From Betaproteobacteria bacterium (lineage in GTDB: Bacteria; Pseudomonadota; Gammaproteobacteria; Burkholderiales; Rhodocyclaceae), in NCBI GenBank assembly GCA_004295105.1, contig SHNC01000222.1, positions 1 to 49,455 on the forward strand: a stretch of 49,455 bases of DNA, in the 5' to 3' direction. The notes beneath the pieces were generated by a model. The model did not search any database, was not told the DNA's origin, and saw nothing but the letters and a program-made list of their open reading frames with translations. Shown here in pieces: positions 26,480-35,231 of the stretch. Every line of letters starts with the position of its first letter. Position 1 is the first letter of the stretch. A program made the translations under genes and the position numbers.

Positions 26480-26575
26480 CCATGAAAAACCGCGGCAGGC
26501 AATCTTCCGGCGCTCGTGCCGGTGCCTGCCGCATGCAGACGTGCGGCCAACGCGACGTCGTGGAGCTGTAGGGCG

Positions 26576-28450
26576 ATGACTGACTTTGCCGGCATGGAAG
26601 ACCTCCTGAGCGATTTCCTGATCGAGGCGGGCGACCTGCTGTCCGGGGTGGACAACAAGCTCGTCGATCTCGAGCGCTCGCCCGCGGACCGAAGCCTGCT
26701 GAACGACATATTCCGCGGTTTCCACACCATCAAGGGTGGTGCCGGCTTTCTCAATGCGGGCGAACTCGTCACGCTGTGCCACCTCACCGAGAATCTCTTC
26801 GACCGCCTGCGTAACGGCGAGCTTGACGTCACGCCGGAGACGATGGACGTGATTCTCGCGGCGACCGCGGCGGTGCGTGACATGTTTCGTGACCTCGAGC
26901 ACGGTGTCATGCCGCATGCGGCCGACCCGATATTGCTTGCAAGTCTGCAGGGTGCAATCGAGGGCACGGCAGCGCAGGCGGTACCGGCGCGGCCGACCGA
27001 CGGGATTGCGGCGCCGCAGGCCGGGTCCGGACCCGACTGGAAATTGTTGCTGAGCGCGGTGACCCGCATGCCGGTTCCGGCGGTCGCGGCCGAGACGCCG
27101 GCGGTGCTGCAGCCCGAAGCAGCCGTTGCGCCGGAAGCAATCGTCAACGCGGCGCTGGGGCGACGTGCCACTGACAAGCCCGGCGTGAGCGGTCCGGTGG
27201 GCAGGCGCGACACCGAACGCGTGCGCGACAACTCGATCCGGGTCGACACTGCGCGCCTCGACCAGGTTCTCAACCTGTCGGGGGAGATCGGCCTCACCAA
27301 GAATCGCCTGAATGCGCTGCGCAGCGACATCCTTAGCGGGCGCAACGACACCGAAACGCTGCACGCGCTCGACATCGCGGTCAGCCAGCTCGACCTGCTG
27401 GTGTCGGACCTGCAGAACGCAGTCATGAAGACGCGCATGCAGCCGATCGGCCGCCTGTTCCAGAAATACCCCCGCATCGCGCGCGACCTCGCGCGTAACC
27501 TCGGCAAGGACGTGGAACTGGTGCTTGCCGGCGAGGACACCGAGATCGACAAGACGATGATCGAGGATCTCTCCGATCCGATCATCCACCTGATCCGCAA
27601 TGCGGTCGATCACGGCATCGAGAGCGCGACCGAGCGTGCTGCGGCCGGCAAGCCGTCCAAGTCGGAGCTGCGGCTGGAGGCACGCCAGGAGGGCGATCAC
27701 ATCGTCATCATGGTGGCGGACGACGGTCGCGGCATGGACGCCGAGCGCCTGCGCGCCAAGGCCGTGGCCAAGGGATTGATTTCCGAGGAAGAGGCCAGCA
27801 CGCTGGACGAGCGCCAGAGCTACAACCTGATCTTCCAGCCCGGCTTCTCGATGGCGGAGAAGATCTCCGACGTGTCCGGCCGCGGCGTGGGCATGGACGT
27901 GGTCCGCACCAACATCCAGAAGCTCAACGGCGCGATCGAGATCCGCTCGCAGCCCGGCAAGGGCACCAGCTTCGTCATCAACCTGCCATTGACGTTGGCG
28001 ATCCTGCCGGTGCTGCTCGTCAGACTGGGCGATCAGCCGTTCGCCGTGCCGTTGTCCATGGTGCGCGAGATCCTGCCGATCGCGACGACCATGGTGCAGG
28101 ACGTCGGCGGCCGCGCCACGATGGTGGTGCGGGGCGAGGTCCTGCCGATCCTGCCGCTGTCCGGACTGCTCGGCTGGCCTCAGCAGCAGGTGCCGCAATA
28201 CGGCGTGCTGATGCAGACGACGGAAATGTCATTCGTGCTCGCCATAGACAGTTTTGCCGGACGGGAGGATGCGGTGATCAAGTCGCTGGACGATTTCCGG
28301 CCAAAGGGCGTGGCGGGGGTCACGACGCTGTCGAATGGACAGATCGTGCTCATCCTCGACATGAAGGAGCTGCTCGGCGGCAGCACTGCGATGCTGGGTA
28401 TGCCGCGTTCGGCGCTGATTCCCGCACCAGCCGAGGAAGTGTCCGGCTGA
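26576..28450 (+). CDS. cheA: chemotaxis histidine kinase CheA
   Basis: 624 residues from ATG 26576. P1/HPt domain with phosphoaccepting His50 (GFHTIKGGAGFL). The region about 115-225 is a low-complexity Ala/Pro-rich linker where no P2 (CheY-docking) domain is apparent. Then come P3 dimerisation helices (RLDQVLNLSGEIGLTKNRL), the P4 kinase domain (N box HLIRNAVDHGIE, G1 VADDGRGMD, F box FQPGFSMAEKISDVSGRGVGMDV) and the P5 CheW-like domain at the end. It is the last chemotaxis gene here; cheW, cheR and cheB do not follow, because the next gene is a convergent transaldolase. Confidence 0.94.
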   Translation: MTDFAGMEDLLSDFLIEAGDLLSGVDNKLVDLERSPADRSLLNDIFRGFHTIKGGAGFLNAGELVTLCHLTENLFDRLRNGELDVTPETMDVILAATAAVRDMFRDLEHGVMPHAADPILLASLQGAIEGTAAQAVPARPTDGIAAPQAGSGPDWKLLLSAVTRMPVPAVAAETPAVLQPEAAVAPEAIVNAALGRRATDKPGVSGPVGRRDTERVRDNSIRVDTARLDQVLNLSGEIGLTKNRLNALRSDILSGRNDTETLHALDIAVSQLDLLVSDLQNAVMKTRMQPIGRLFQKYPRIARDLARNLGKDVELVLAGEDTEIDKTMIEDLSDPIIHLIRNAVDHGIESATERAAAGKPSKSELRLEARQEGDHIVIMVADDGRGMDAERLRAKAVAKGLISEEEASTLDERQSYNLIFQPGFSMAEKISDVSGRGVGMDVVRTNIQKLNGAIEIRSQPGKGTSFVINLPLTLAILPVLLVRLGDQPFAVPLSMVREILPIATTMVQDVGGRATMVVRGEVLPILPLSGLLGWPQQQVPQYGVLMQTTEMSFVLAIDSFAGREDAVIKSLDDFRPKGVAGVTTLSNGQIVLILDMKELLGGSTAMLGMPRSALIPAPAEEVSG

Positions 28451-28539
28451 GAGGCGACCGGGCCGGCGGCCCGATCGTCACGAAGGAAGGAGGGAACCTT
28501 CCGGAGCCGGCGACGCGTCAGCCCCGATCGCCATCAGTC

Positions 28540-28565
28540 GGCAGGCTGCGATCCGCGAGCCTGCC
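28540..28565. terminator. hairpin between convergent cheA and transaldolase genes
   Basis: GGCAGGCT (28540-28547) / AGCCTGCC (28558-28565), 8 bp with a 10-nt loop. A smaller GC stem, CGGGCC-GGC-GGCCCG, lies just after the cheA stop. There is no T-run. The 122-bp gap has no ORF I would support. Confidence 0.35.
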
Positions 28566-28572
28566 TGCGGGA

Positions 28573-29649
28573 TCAGGCGGTGAGTTCCAGCAGCGCGGCG
28601 AAAGCCTGCTCGAACTGCGCCAGCCCCTCCTGCTGCAGGCGCTCCCCGACTTCGTCCAGATTCACGCCCCACTCAGCCAGGGCCGCATATTGGGCCGCGG
28701 CCGCATCGACATCCCGTTCGAGCGTGTTCGCCACTTGGCCATGATCGAGCAGTGCGGTCAGCGTGGCATCGGGCAGGGTGTTTACCGTCTCGGGCCCGAT
28801 CAACGGTTCGACGTACAGCAGGTCGCTGTACGCCGGATTCTTGGTGCCGGTGCTGGCCCACAGCATGAACTGCGGTCGTGCCCCTGCCTGGCGCAAGGAC
28901 TCGAAGGCCGTGCCGTGGAAACGCGCGCGATAGCGCTGATAGGCCAGCTTGGCAGTGGCTACTGCGGTCCTGCCGCGCAGTGCGAGCGCAGCGCCGCCGA
29001 GTTCGTCGAGCTGCCTGTCTACGAGCGTGTCGACGCGGGACAGGAACAGGCTGGCCACCGACATGACCGCGGCCACGTTTCCGCCGCTCGCCCGCAACCG
29101 CTCGAGGCCGCGCAAATAGGCCGACGCGACCGCTTCCACATGTGCCAGCGAGAACATCAGCGTGACGTTGACACTGACCCCCGCAGCGATCAGGTGCTCG
29201 ATGGCGACCAGCCCCGCAGCGGTCGCCGGGACCTTGATCAGCAGGTTGGGGCGGTTCACCGCCGCCTTGAGGCGCAGCCCGGCGGCGACCGTGCCGTCTG
29301 CATCGTGCGCCAGCGCGGGTGACACCTCGAGGCTGACATAGCCGGCATTGCCGCCGCTGCCGCGATGCAGAGGCACGAGCAGGTCGCAGGCGTGCTGCAC
29401 GTCGGGAATCACCAGCGCCTCATAGCGCGCTTCCGCGCTCAGCGGCTTCTGCTTCAGCGCGGCCAGGTCCTCACCGTAGTAGTGCCCGCCAGCGATTGCC
29501 TTGTGGAAGATGGCCGGGTTCGTCGTGATGCCGGCGACGCCGTCCTCGGCGATGAACTGCGCGAGATGGCCATCGTTGAGGAGAGTGCGGGACAGATTGT
29601 CGAGCCAGATCTGCTGGCCGTGCTGGCGGACTTGAAGCAGGGGATTCAT
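28573..29649 (-). CDS. tal: transaldolase
   Basis: 358 residues from ATG 29649 (MNPLLQVRQHGQQIWLDNLSR). The Schiff-base lysine is in LLIKVPATAAGL; ITTNPAIFHKAI and SVNVTLMFSLAHV are the other transaldolase signatures. The length of about 360 fits the longer, actinobacterial/cyanobacterial-type Tal used in the non-oxidative pentose phosphate pathway. It interconverts sedoheptulose-7-P plus glyceraldehyde-3-P with erythrose-4-P plus fructose-6-P. It is unrelated to its chemotaxis neighbour and convergent with it. Confidence 0.93.
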   Translation of the reverse strand: MNPLLQVRQHGQQIWLDNLSRTLLNDGHLAQFIAEDGVAGITTNPAIFHKAIAGGHYYGEDLAALKQKPLSAEARYEALVIPDVQHACDLLVPLHRGSGGNAGYVSLEVSPALAHDADGTVAAGLRLKAAVNRPNLLIKVPATAAGLVAIEHLIAAGVSVNVTLMFSLAHVEAVASAYLRGLERLRASGGNVAAVMSVASLFLSRVDTLVDRQLDELGGAALALRGRTAVATAKLAYQRYRARFHGTAFESLRQAGARPQFMLWASTGTKNPAYSDLLYVEPLIGPETVNTLPDATLTALLDHGQVANTLERDVDAAAAQYAALAEWGVNLDEVGERLQQEGLAQFEQAFAALLELTA

Positions 29650-29757
29650 CGGTGGTCTGGAACTGGGCTGGTTGCGCGGGTCGAGCAGGCATTTTGCACC
29701 GGTTTGAGCGCGCCTGGCTATCGCCGGAACTCGGACCTGCATGCGGCGCTGCCGGCT

Positions 29758-30615
29758 TCAGGGAAACTGCCAGCCGAGTGCCTGCACGACGTGAATGAAA
29801 TCGGCGGCGAGGGGGGCATCGATGCGGATGGGAACGCCGCTCACCGGATGCGGCAACGTCAGCCGGGTGCAGGCCAGCAACAGCCGGCGACTGCCGAAGA
29901 GCTGCTGGAACAGACGGTTGTGGCGCCCTTTGCCGTAGGTGGCATCTCCCATGATGGGGTAGGCGAGGTGCTTCAGGTGCCGCCGGATCTGATGCCTGCG
30001 GCCGGTCTCCGGTTCGAGTTCGACCAGCGCGTAACGGCTCGTCGGGTAGCGGTCGACGCGATACGCCAGTTCCGTCGTCGCGAGGCGCCGGAAGCGCGTC
30101 AGCGCGGGTTGGGGCATCGTATCGGGCGCGCTCGCCCCGCCAGGCTCGCCTGCGACGGCGAGGCCTTGCCCGCCGGCGCCCGGGTTTGCCGCGAGCGGCA
30201 GTGCTTCCCCAGGCGGTTCGTCGTCCTCGGGCGTGGTGCGATGGCCAGCGCGGCAGCCTGCGCCCACGCCGCGGTTGCGCTCGATGGGGTCGAGGCGGCG
30301 TGCGAGCGGGTGGTCGATCTCGCCCGCTTCGGGCGGATGGCCGCGCACGATGGCGAGGTATCGCTTGCCGACCTGTCGTGTCCCGAACAGCGCGGCAAGC
30401 CGCGCGGCGATGTCGCGCTCGAGGGCGAACAGCAGTACGCCCGAGGTGCCACGATCGAGCCGGTGCGCGGGGAACACGCGCGCCCCGATCTGGTCGCGCA
30501 GCAACTGCACGGCGAAGCGCTCTTCATGCGCGGCGATGAGGCTGCGGTGGACGAGCAGACCCGAGGGCTTGTGGATCGCGATCAGGTGGTCGTCGCGGTA
30601 CAGGATGTCGAGCAT
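29758..30615 (-). CDS. truC: tRNA pseudouridine synthase, TruC type (RluA family)
   Basis: 285 residues from ATG 30615. The RluA-family catalytic motif is HRLDRGTSGVLLFA with Asp54. The C-terminal RYALVELEPETGRRHQIRRHL and GRHNRLFQQLFGSRRLLL blocks match TruC, which makes pseudouridine 65 in tRNA. Residues about 116-170 form a Gly/Ala/Pro-rich linker longer than in E. coli TruC (260 residues in total) and look disordered. It lies between the transaldolase and sodB on the same strand. Confidence 0.85.
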   Translation of the reverse strand: MLDILYRDDHLIAIHKPSGLLVHRSLIAAHEERFAVQLLRDQIGARVFPAHRLDRGTSGVLLFALERDIAARLAALFGTRQVGKRYLAIVRGHPPEAGEIDHPLARRLDPIERNRGVGAGCRAGHRTTPEDDEPPGEALPLAANPGAGGQGLAVAGEPGGASAPDTMPQPALTRFRRLATTELAYRVDRYPTSRYALVELEPETGRRHQIRRHLKHLAYPIMGDATYGKGRHNRLFQQLFGSRRLLLACTRLTLPHPVSGVPIRIDAPLAADFIHVVQALGWQFP

Positions 30616-30676
30616 GGAAGGGCCGCGGTAGAGGGTCGGCCGAGCCACCGAGTCGACACTGCACAGGGCGGGCCGC

Positions 30677-30712
30677 AAAACGACGAAAGCGACCGTCGCC
30701 GATCGCTTTCGT
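30677..30712 (-). terminator. intrinsic terminator of sodB
   Basis: Perfect 10-bp stem, plus-strand arms ACGAAAGCGA (30683-30692) and TCGCTTTCGT (30703-30712), 10-nt loop. In the minus direction it is followed by CG and four T (30680-30677). It lies 43 bp after the sodB stop. Confidence 0.75.
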
Positions 30713-30754
30713 CATGGGGGCGGCGAGATGTCCACCCCGCACACTGGGCTGGCG

Positions 30755-31339
30755 TCAGGCGAAGTTCTGCGCGGCGAAGTCCCAGTTGGCCAGCTTGTCT
30801 AGGAAGGTCGCGACGAAATCCGGACGACGGTTGCGATAGTCGATGTAATAGGCATGTTCCCACACGTCGATACAGAGCAGGGCCTTGTCGCCAGTGGTCA
30901 GCGGGGTGCCGGCGGCGCCCATGTTGACGATGTCCACCGAGCCGTCGGCCTTCTTCACCAGCCACGTCCAGCCCGAGCCGAAGTTGCCGACTGCGGAGGC
31001 CTGGAAGGCCTTCTTGAAGTCGTCGACGGAACCCCACTTTGCCTTGATCGCGTCGGCCAGCGCGCCCGTAGGCTCGCCGCCGCCGTTCGGCTTCATGCTG
31101 TTCCAGAAGAAGGTGTGGTTCCACACCTGGGCGGAGTTGTTGTACACGCCGCCAGCCGGCGCCTTCTTGATGATGGCTTCGAGGTCGAGGTTCTCGTACT
31201 CGGTGCCCTTGATCAGGTTGTTGAGGTTGGTGACGTAGGCCTGATGGTGCTTGCCGTAGTGGAATTCCAGGGTTTCGGCTGAAATGTGCGGAGCCAGGGC
31301 ATCCTTGGCGTAGGGCAGGGCGGGAAGGGTGTGTTCCAT
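30755..31339 (-). CDS. sodB: iron superoxide dismutase
   Basis: 194 residues with strong SD AAGGAGAG. Metal ligands are His27 ([12 protein letters not shown]), His75 ([10 protein letters not shown]), and the Asp and His of [13 protein letters not shown]. The [10 protein letters not shown] block with its Gln is characteristic of the Fe rather than Mn type. Cytoplasmic; converts superoxide to peroxide and oxygen. It has its own promoter and terminator. Confidence 0.95.
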   Translation of the reverse strand: MEHTLPALPYAKDALAPHISAETLEFHYGKHHQAYVTNLNNLIKGTEYENLDLEAIIKKAPAGGVYNNSAQVWNHTFFWNSMKPNGGGEPTGALADAIKAKWGSVDDFKKAFQASAVGNFGSGWTWLVKKADGSVDIVNMGAAGTPLTTGDKALLCIDVWEHAYYIDYRNRRPDFVATFLDKLANWDFAAQNFA

Positions 31340-31390
31340 GCGTGTCTCTCCTTGTGCAGGTTCTTCGGAGTTCGTGGGGAAAGCCCGACA

Positions 31391-31420
31391 ATTCTAGTCA
31401 GGATTGCGCGTCGGTGACAA
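31391..31420 (-). promoter_or_regulatory. sigma-70-type promoter of sodB
   Basis: Minus strand TTGTCA (31420-31415), 18-bp spacer, TAGAAT (31396-31391). The start site would be near 31384, giving a 45-nt leader. An 8-bp inverted repeat ATTGCGCG (31403-31410) / CGCGCAAT (31443-31450) overlaps the spacer and could be an operator, but it may be chance. Confidence 0.65.
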
Positions 31421-31498
31421 TCCCGAGCCGATAAATGTTATCCGCGCAATCGGGCTGTACGCATCGTACGTTCGTGCTTGTCCATGGTGGCGCCTGAG

Positions 31499-32881
31499 TC
31501 AGCGGGTGATCGTGGTCACCCGGGTGTCGAGCCGCCCGTCGGCCAGTTGCACGCTCACCGCATCGCCCTCGGCGACATCCCGCGTGGTGCGCAGGATGCG
31601 GCCCTCTGCATCGCGTGCGATGGAGTAACCGCGGGCCAGCACCCCTTCGGGGGCGAGATGCTGGAGGTTTGCCGACAGCCGCTCCAGTTGCTCCGTCGCT
31701 CGTTGCAGTCGCCCGGCGGTGCTGTGCTCGAGGCGTGTGGCAAGCAACGTGATGCGATCGTTCGCGCCCGCGAGCGTGGGGCGCGCACTGCGCAGCCGTA
31801 ACGCCAAGTGGTCCAGGCGATGGCTCGCGCGCTCGAACCGACGCGACAGCGCGGCATGCAGCCTGTCCTGCTGGGTGATCACCCGTATGGCCGCCTGACG
31901 CAGCCGTTCGCGGGGATGGGCGAGCCGCAGTGCGGCGCGATCCAAGCGCTGGCCGGCCGCGTCGAGCCGCCGCTGCAAGGCCCGGAGCAAGCGTGGGCCG
32001 AGGCTGGCAAGCTCCAGGTGCGAGGCATGAAAGCCGGCGCTGGCCAACTCGGCGGCGCCGGTCGGTGTCGCCGCGCGCAGATCCGAGGCAAAGTCGGCAA
32101 TGGTGAAATCGGTTTCGTGGCCGACGCCGCTGACGACCGGTACGGGACAGGCGCGGATCGCGCGGGCGAGGGCCTCGTCGTTGAAGGCCCAGAGGTCCTC
32201 GATGCTCCCGCCTCCACGAACGAGGAGGATCACATCGATCCCGTCACCAGTCGCACGCTGTCCCGCGCAACACAGGGCGTCCACCAGGCGGGAAGGCGCA
32301 TCGCCGCCCTGTACCGGGCTCGGGTACAGCACGACGGGCAGGTGCGGCGCACGCCGCTTCAGGGTGCTCAGCACGTCGCGCAGCGCGGCGGCGGACGGCG
32401 AAGTGACGATGCCGACGCCGCGTGGGAAACGCGGCAGCGGGCGACGCACGGACGGATCGAACAGCCCCTCGGCAGCGAGCCTTTCCTTCAAGCGGTTGAA
32501 GGCCTCGAACAAGTTGCCGATGCCGGCCGGGCGCAGCGCCTCGACGTTGAGCTGGTAATCGCCTCGCGCCTCGTACAGCGTGACCAGCGCGCGCGCCTCC
32601 ACGCGCATGCCGTTCTCGGGACGGAAGGCGAGCAATTGCGCGCGGTTGCGCCACATCGCGCAGCGCACCTGGGCATTCGCATCCTTGAGCGTGAAATAGA
32701 CGTGGCCCGATGGCGCGCGCACCAGGTTGGAGACTTCGCCGCCGACCCATAGCAGGGGAAGGGCCGATTCCAGGGCTTCGCGTGCGAGCCGGTTCAGTGC
32801 CGAAACCGTCAGCACACCGAGGGCCGGACTTGGCGAGCCCGCGAGCGGCCCGGTTTGTGGGCTTTGATTGGTGAAGGGCAT
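31499..32881 (-). CDS. xseA: exodeoxyribonuclease VII large subunit
   Basis: 460 residues from ATG 32881 (MPFTNQSPQTGPLAG). An N-terminal OB-fold (LPLLWVGGEVSNLVRAPSGHVYFTLKD) is followed by the catalytic core with GVGIVTSPSAAALRDVLSTL, VRGGGSIEDLWAFNDE and SGVGHETDFTIADF, then a long coiled-coil region and the C-terminal GYSIARDAEGRIL segment. It degrades ssDNA with XseB, which is not in the window. It is transcribed divergently from exbB. Confidence 0.94.
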   Translation of the reverse strand: MPFTNQSPQTGPLAGSPSPALGVLTVSALNRLAREALESALPLLWVGGEVSNLVRAPSGHVYFTLKDANAQVRCAMWRNRAQLLAFRPENGMRVEARALVTLYEARGDYQLNVEALRPAGIGNLFEAFNRLKERLAAEGLFDPSVRRPLPRFPRGVGIVTSPSAAALRDVLSTLKRRAPHLPVVLYPSPVQGGDAPSRLVDALCCAGQRATGDGIDVILLVRGGGSIEDLWAFNDEALARAIRACPVPVVSGVGHETDFTIADFASDLRAATPTGAAELASAGFHASHLELASLGPRLLRALQRRLDAAGQRLDRAALRLAHPRERLRQAAIRVITQQDRLHAALSRRFERASHRLDHLALRLRSARPTLAGANDRITLLATRLEHSTAGRLQRATEQLERLSANLQHLAPEGVLARGYSIARDAEGRILRTTRDVAEGDAVSVQLADGRLDTRVTTITR

Positions 32882-33163
32882 GGAGCCGAATTGTAGCGGA
32901 ATCCACAGCATGGGCCGCCTGTCAAGGTCCGCCTGCAAGTCATTGAAGATTCAGGGGTGTTTTCGTAAAGCTTTGTTTTCTATGCGGAAAAATATTGCAC
33001 AATTTTGCATCGGAGTGACGAAGTGCCCGCGCTCACGGGCTTTTCCCGGAACATCCCGAAAAAACCCACAAAGTTATCCACAGCTTCTGTGGATTGCTGC
33101 GCCCTTGCCGCAGCGGCAGGCCGGCGCTAGAGTTCCGCCTTTACCGTGAGGAGGCTCATCGGC
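32882..33163. promoter_or_regulatory. xseA-exbB divergent region with DnaA-box palindrome
   Basis: 282 bp, markedly AT-richer than its surroundings from 32940 to 33020. It contains a short hairpin followed by T4 on the plus strand (GCCCG 33025-33029 / CGGGC 33036-33040, TTTT 33041-33044), and a perfect DnaA box TTATCCACA (33074-33082) that is part of an 8-bp palindrome ATCCACAG-CTT-CTGTGGAT (33076-33094). A sigma-70-like promoter for exbB lies at 33105-33133. No ORF is supported. Confidence 0.5.
33105..33133 (+). promoter_or_regulatory. sigma-70-type promoter of exbB operon
   Basis: TTGCCG (33105-33110), 17-bp spacer, TAGAGT (33128-33133). The start would be near 33140, directly before the SD TGAGGAGG at 33147-33154. 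The DnaA-box palindrome lies 11-30 bp upstream of the -35. Confidence 0.5.
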
Positions 33164-33772
33164 GTGTTCGCGATCATTCAGGCCGTCGGCTGGCCCATCT
33201 GGCCCTTGCTGCTGGCATCGGTCATCGCGGTCGCGCTGATCATCGAACGCTCGGTCTCGCTGCGGCGGGCGCGGGTGGTCCCGGATGGCCTGCTCGAAAA
33301 GGTGCTCGGCGATCTGCGCCAGCAAGGCGTGTCTCAGGCAATGACCGAAAGGGTCGATGCACACTCGCCGCTCGGGCGCGTGCTGGCCGCCGGACTGCGC
33401 AATGTGAGCAGTTCGCGCGAGGTCATGAAGGAAGCGATCGAGGAGACCGGCCGTGCCGTCGTGCACGACCTGGAGCGCTACCTCACCACGCTGGGCACGA
33501 TTGCGTCCATCAGCCCGCTGCTGGGGCTGTTCGGGACCATCGTCGGCATGATCGACATCTTCGCGTCGCAAGGCGCCAGCGGTGCCAATCCTGCGCAGCT
33601 CGCGCAGGGCATATCGATCGCGTTGTACACCACAGGACTCGGACTCATCATCGCCATTCCTTCCATGATCTTCTGGCGTCACTTCCGCGCGCTGATCGAC
33701 AGCTTCGTGATCGACATGGAGCAGCAGGCGATCAAGCTGGTCGAGGTTGCGCACGGCGATCGCCGTGGCTGA
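33164..33772 (+). CDS. exbB: ExbB/TolQ-family proton channel protein
   Basis: 202 residues if translation starts at GTG 33164, which lies 9 nt after the strong SD TGAGGAGG. The frame also has a GTG at 33146, but that overlaps the SD and is less likely. Three membrane helices: near the N-terminus (AVGWPIWPLLLASVIAVALI), then TLGTIASISPLLGLFGTIVGMI and ALYTTGLGLIIAIPSMIF, which are the ExbB/TolQ signatures. With ExbD it uses the proton gradient to energise TonB or a Tol-like system. No tonB is nearby. First gene of exbB-exbD-lpxK-ycaR-kdsB. Confidence 0.88.
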   Translation: MFAIIQAVGWPIWPLLLASVIAVALIIERSVSLRRARVVPDGLLEKVLGDLRQQGVSQAMTERVDAHSPLGRVLAAGLRNVSSSREVMKEAIEETGRAVVHDLERYLTTLGTIASISPLLGLFGTIVGMIDIFASQGASGANPAQLAQGISIALYTTGLGLIIAIPSMIFWRHFRALIDSFVIDMEQQAIKLVEVAHGDRRG

Positions 33773-33778
33773 GGAACG

Positions 33779-34207
33779 ATGGAGATGAACTTTCGCCGGG
33801 GTGCCCGCAGCGAGGAGCCGGAGATCAACCTGATTCCGCTGATCGATGTGGTACTGGTGATCATCATCTTCCTGATGCTGACGACGACCTTCTCCAAAGT
33901 GTCCGGACTCGAGATCAACCTGCCCACCGGCGAGGCGGTCGAGACCGAAACGGTGGCCAACGAGATCAACGTCGCGATCAATGCCGCCGGCGATGTGCTG
34001 GTCAATCGCAAGGCGGTGGGCGATCGCGGCATCGAGGCGATTGCCGCCGCGCTCGGCCAGGCGGTTCCGGCCGGCCGCACCGATCCGGTCGTCGTCGTCA
34101 GCGCCGATGCCAAGACCGCGCACCAGAGCGTGGTGAACGTGATGCAGGCGGCGCAGCGCGCGGGCCTTGCGCACATCACCTTCGCCACCCAGACTCCCGC
34201 CAGGTGA
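33779..34207 (+). CDS. exbD: ExbD/TolR-family protein
   Basis: 142 residues. Cytoplasmic N-terminus, then one membrane helix with the conserved proton-binding Asp (INLIPLIDVVLVIIIFLML), then a periplasmic domain ending in VVVVSADAKTAHQSVVNVMQAAQ. It starts 6 bp after exbB, and lpxK begins 10 bp after its stop. This exbBD-lpxK order is common in betaproteobacteria, where the pair may serve envelope transport rather than only iron uptake (inference). Confidence 0.92.
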   Translation: MEMNFRRGARSEEPEINLIPLIDVVLVIIIFLMLTTTFSKVSGLEINLPTGEAVETETVANEINVAINAAGDVLVNRKAVGDRGIEAIAAALGQAVPAGRTDPVVVVSADAKTAHQSVVNVMQAAQRAGLAHITFATQTPAR

Positions 34208-34217
34208 GGGGCTGAGC

Positions 34218-35231
34218 ATGGGTTCGCGGGCTCCCGCCTTCTGGCAGGATCGCGGCCCGGTGGCGATCCTCCTCGTTCCGCTCGCGCTGCTGTTCGGCGC
34301 GCTTGCGTCGCTGCGTCGCGGCCTCTACCGGGTCGGCTGGCTGCGGGTCGAGCGCCTGCCGGTTCCGGTCGTGGTGGTCGGCAACATCGCGGTGGGCGGC
34401 AGCGGCAAGACTCCGGTCGTCGCATGGCTGGTGGAGCGGCTGCGTGCCGCGGGGCGTCGCCCGGGCATCATCAGCCGTGGCTACGGCGGCAGCGTCGATG
34501 GCGTTGCGCTCGTGCCCGCGGAGGGGAGCCCGGATATCTTCGGTGACGAGCCGGTGCTGCTGGCGCGACTGACCGGTTGTCCGGTGGCGGTCGGGCGGGA
34601 CCGCCCCGCCGCGGCGCGTGAGCTGTTGCGCCACCACCCCGCGTGCGACGTTCTCATCGCCGACGACGGCATGCAGCACTATCGTCTCGGGCGCAGCATC
34701 GAGGTGGCCGTCGTCGATGAGTCCATCCTCGGCAACCGCTGGCTGCTGCCCGCCGGTCCCTTACGGGAACCGTTGTCCCGCCTCGGTACGGTCGATCTCG
34801 TGATCGCCCATGGGACCGTATCCGCGTCGCTGCAGACTCGCCTGAGCGAACTCCCGGTCTTTCCGATGCGGCTCGACGGTGGCCGCCTGCGCGCGCTGCG
34901 CGATCCTGCCGTCGAGCGGGACGTCGCAGACCTGCGCGGCACGCCGGTGCACGCGGTGGCGGGTATCGGGCGTCCACAGCGCTTTTTCGACCATTTGGCG
35001 GCGCTCGGTCTCGACGTGATCCCGCACGCCTTTCCGGATCATCACCGCTTCACTGCATCCGATCTCGCCTTTCCGGCAGGCGAGCCCATCGTGATGACGA
35101 GCAAGGATGCGGTAAAATGCGCGGCTTTCGCGCCCGACGACTGCTGGGAGTTCCCGGTCACCGCGCAGATCGGCTCGGGCGCGGCCGAACGCATCGTGGA
35201 GAAGCTCGAGAATGGACCCCAGGCTGCTTGA
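34218..35231 (+). CDS. lpxK: tetraacyldisaccharide 4'-kinase
   Basis: 337 residues from ATG 34218. An N-terminal membrane-associated helix ([18 protein letters not shown]) precedes the P-loop [12 protein letters not shown] (55-66). [18 protein letters not shown] and [11 protein letters not shown] are LpxK signatures. It phosphorylates the lipid A disaccharide precursor to lipid IVA on the cytoplasmic face of the inner membrane. The stop overlaps the start of ycaR by 20 bp. Confidence 0.95.
   Translation: MGSRAPAFWQDRGPVAILLVPLALLFGALASLRRGLYRVGWLRVERLPVPVVVVGNIAVGGSGKTPVVAWLVERLRAAGRRPGIISRGYGGSVDGVALVPAEGSPDIFGDEPVLLARLTGCPVAVGRDRPAAARELLRHHPACDVLIADDGMQHYRLGRSIEVAVVDESILGNRWLLPAGPLREPLSRLGTVDLVIAHGTVSASLQTRLSELPVFPMRLDGGRLRALRDPAVERDVADLRGTPVHAVAGIGRPQRFFDHLAALGLDVIPHAFPDHHRFTASDLAFPAGEPIVMTSKDAVKCAAFAPDDCWEFPVTAQIGSGAAERIVEKLENGPQAA

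Noticed and set aside
25424-28198. A 924-codon minus-strand open frame antisense to cheZ and cheA
   Set aside because: His/Gln/Arg-rich shadow of genuine chemotaxis genes; no SD or domain.
31427-31434. GCCGATAA near the sodB promoter
   Set aside because: No matching -35 and no plus-strand gene follows.
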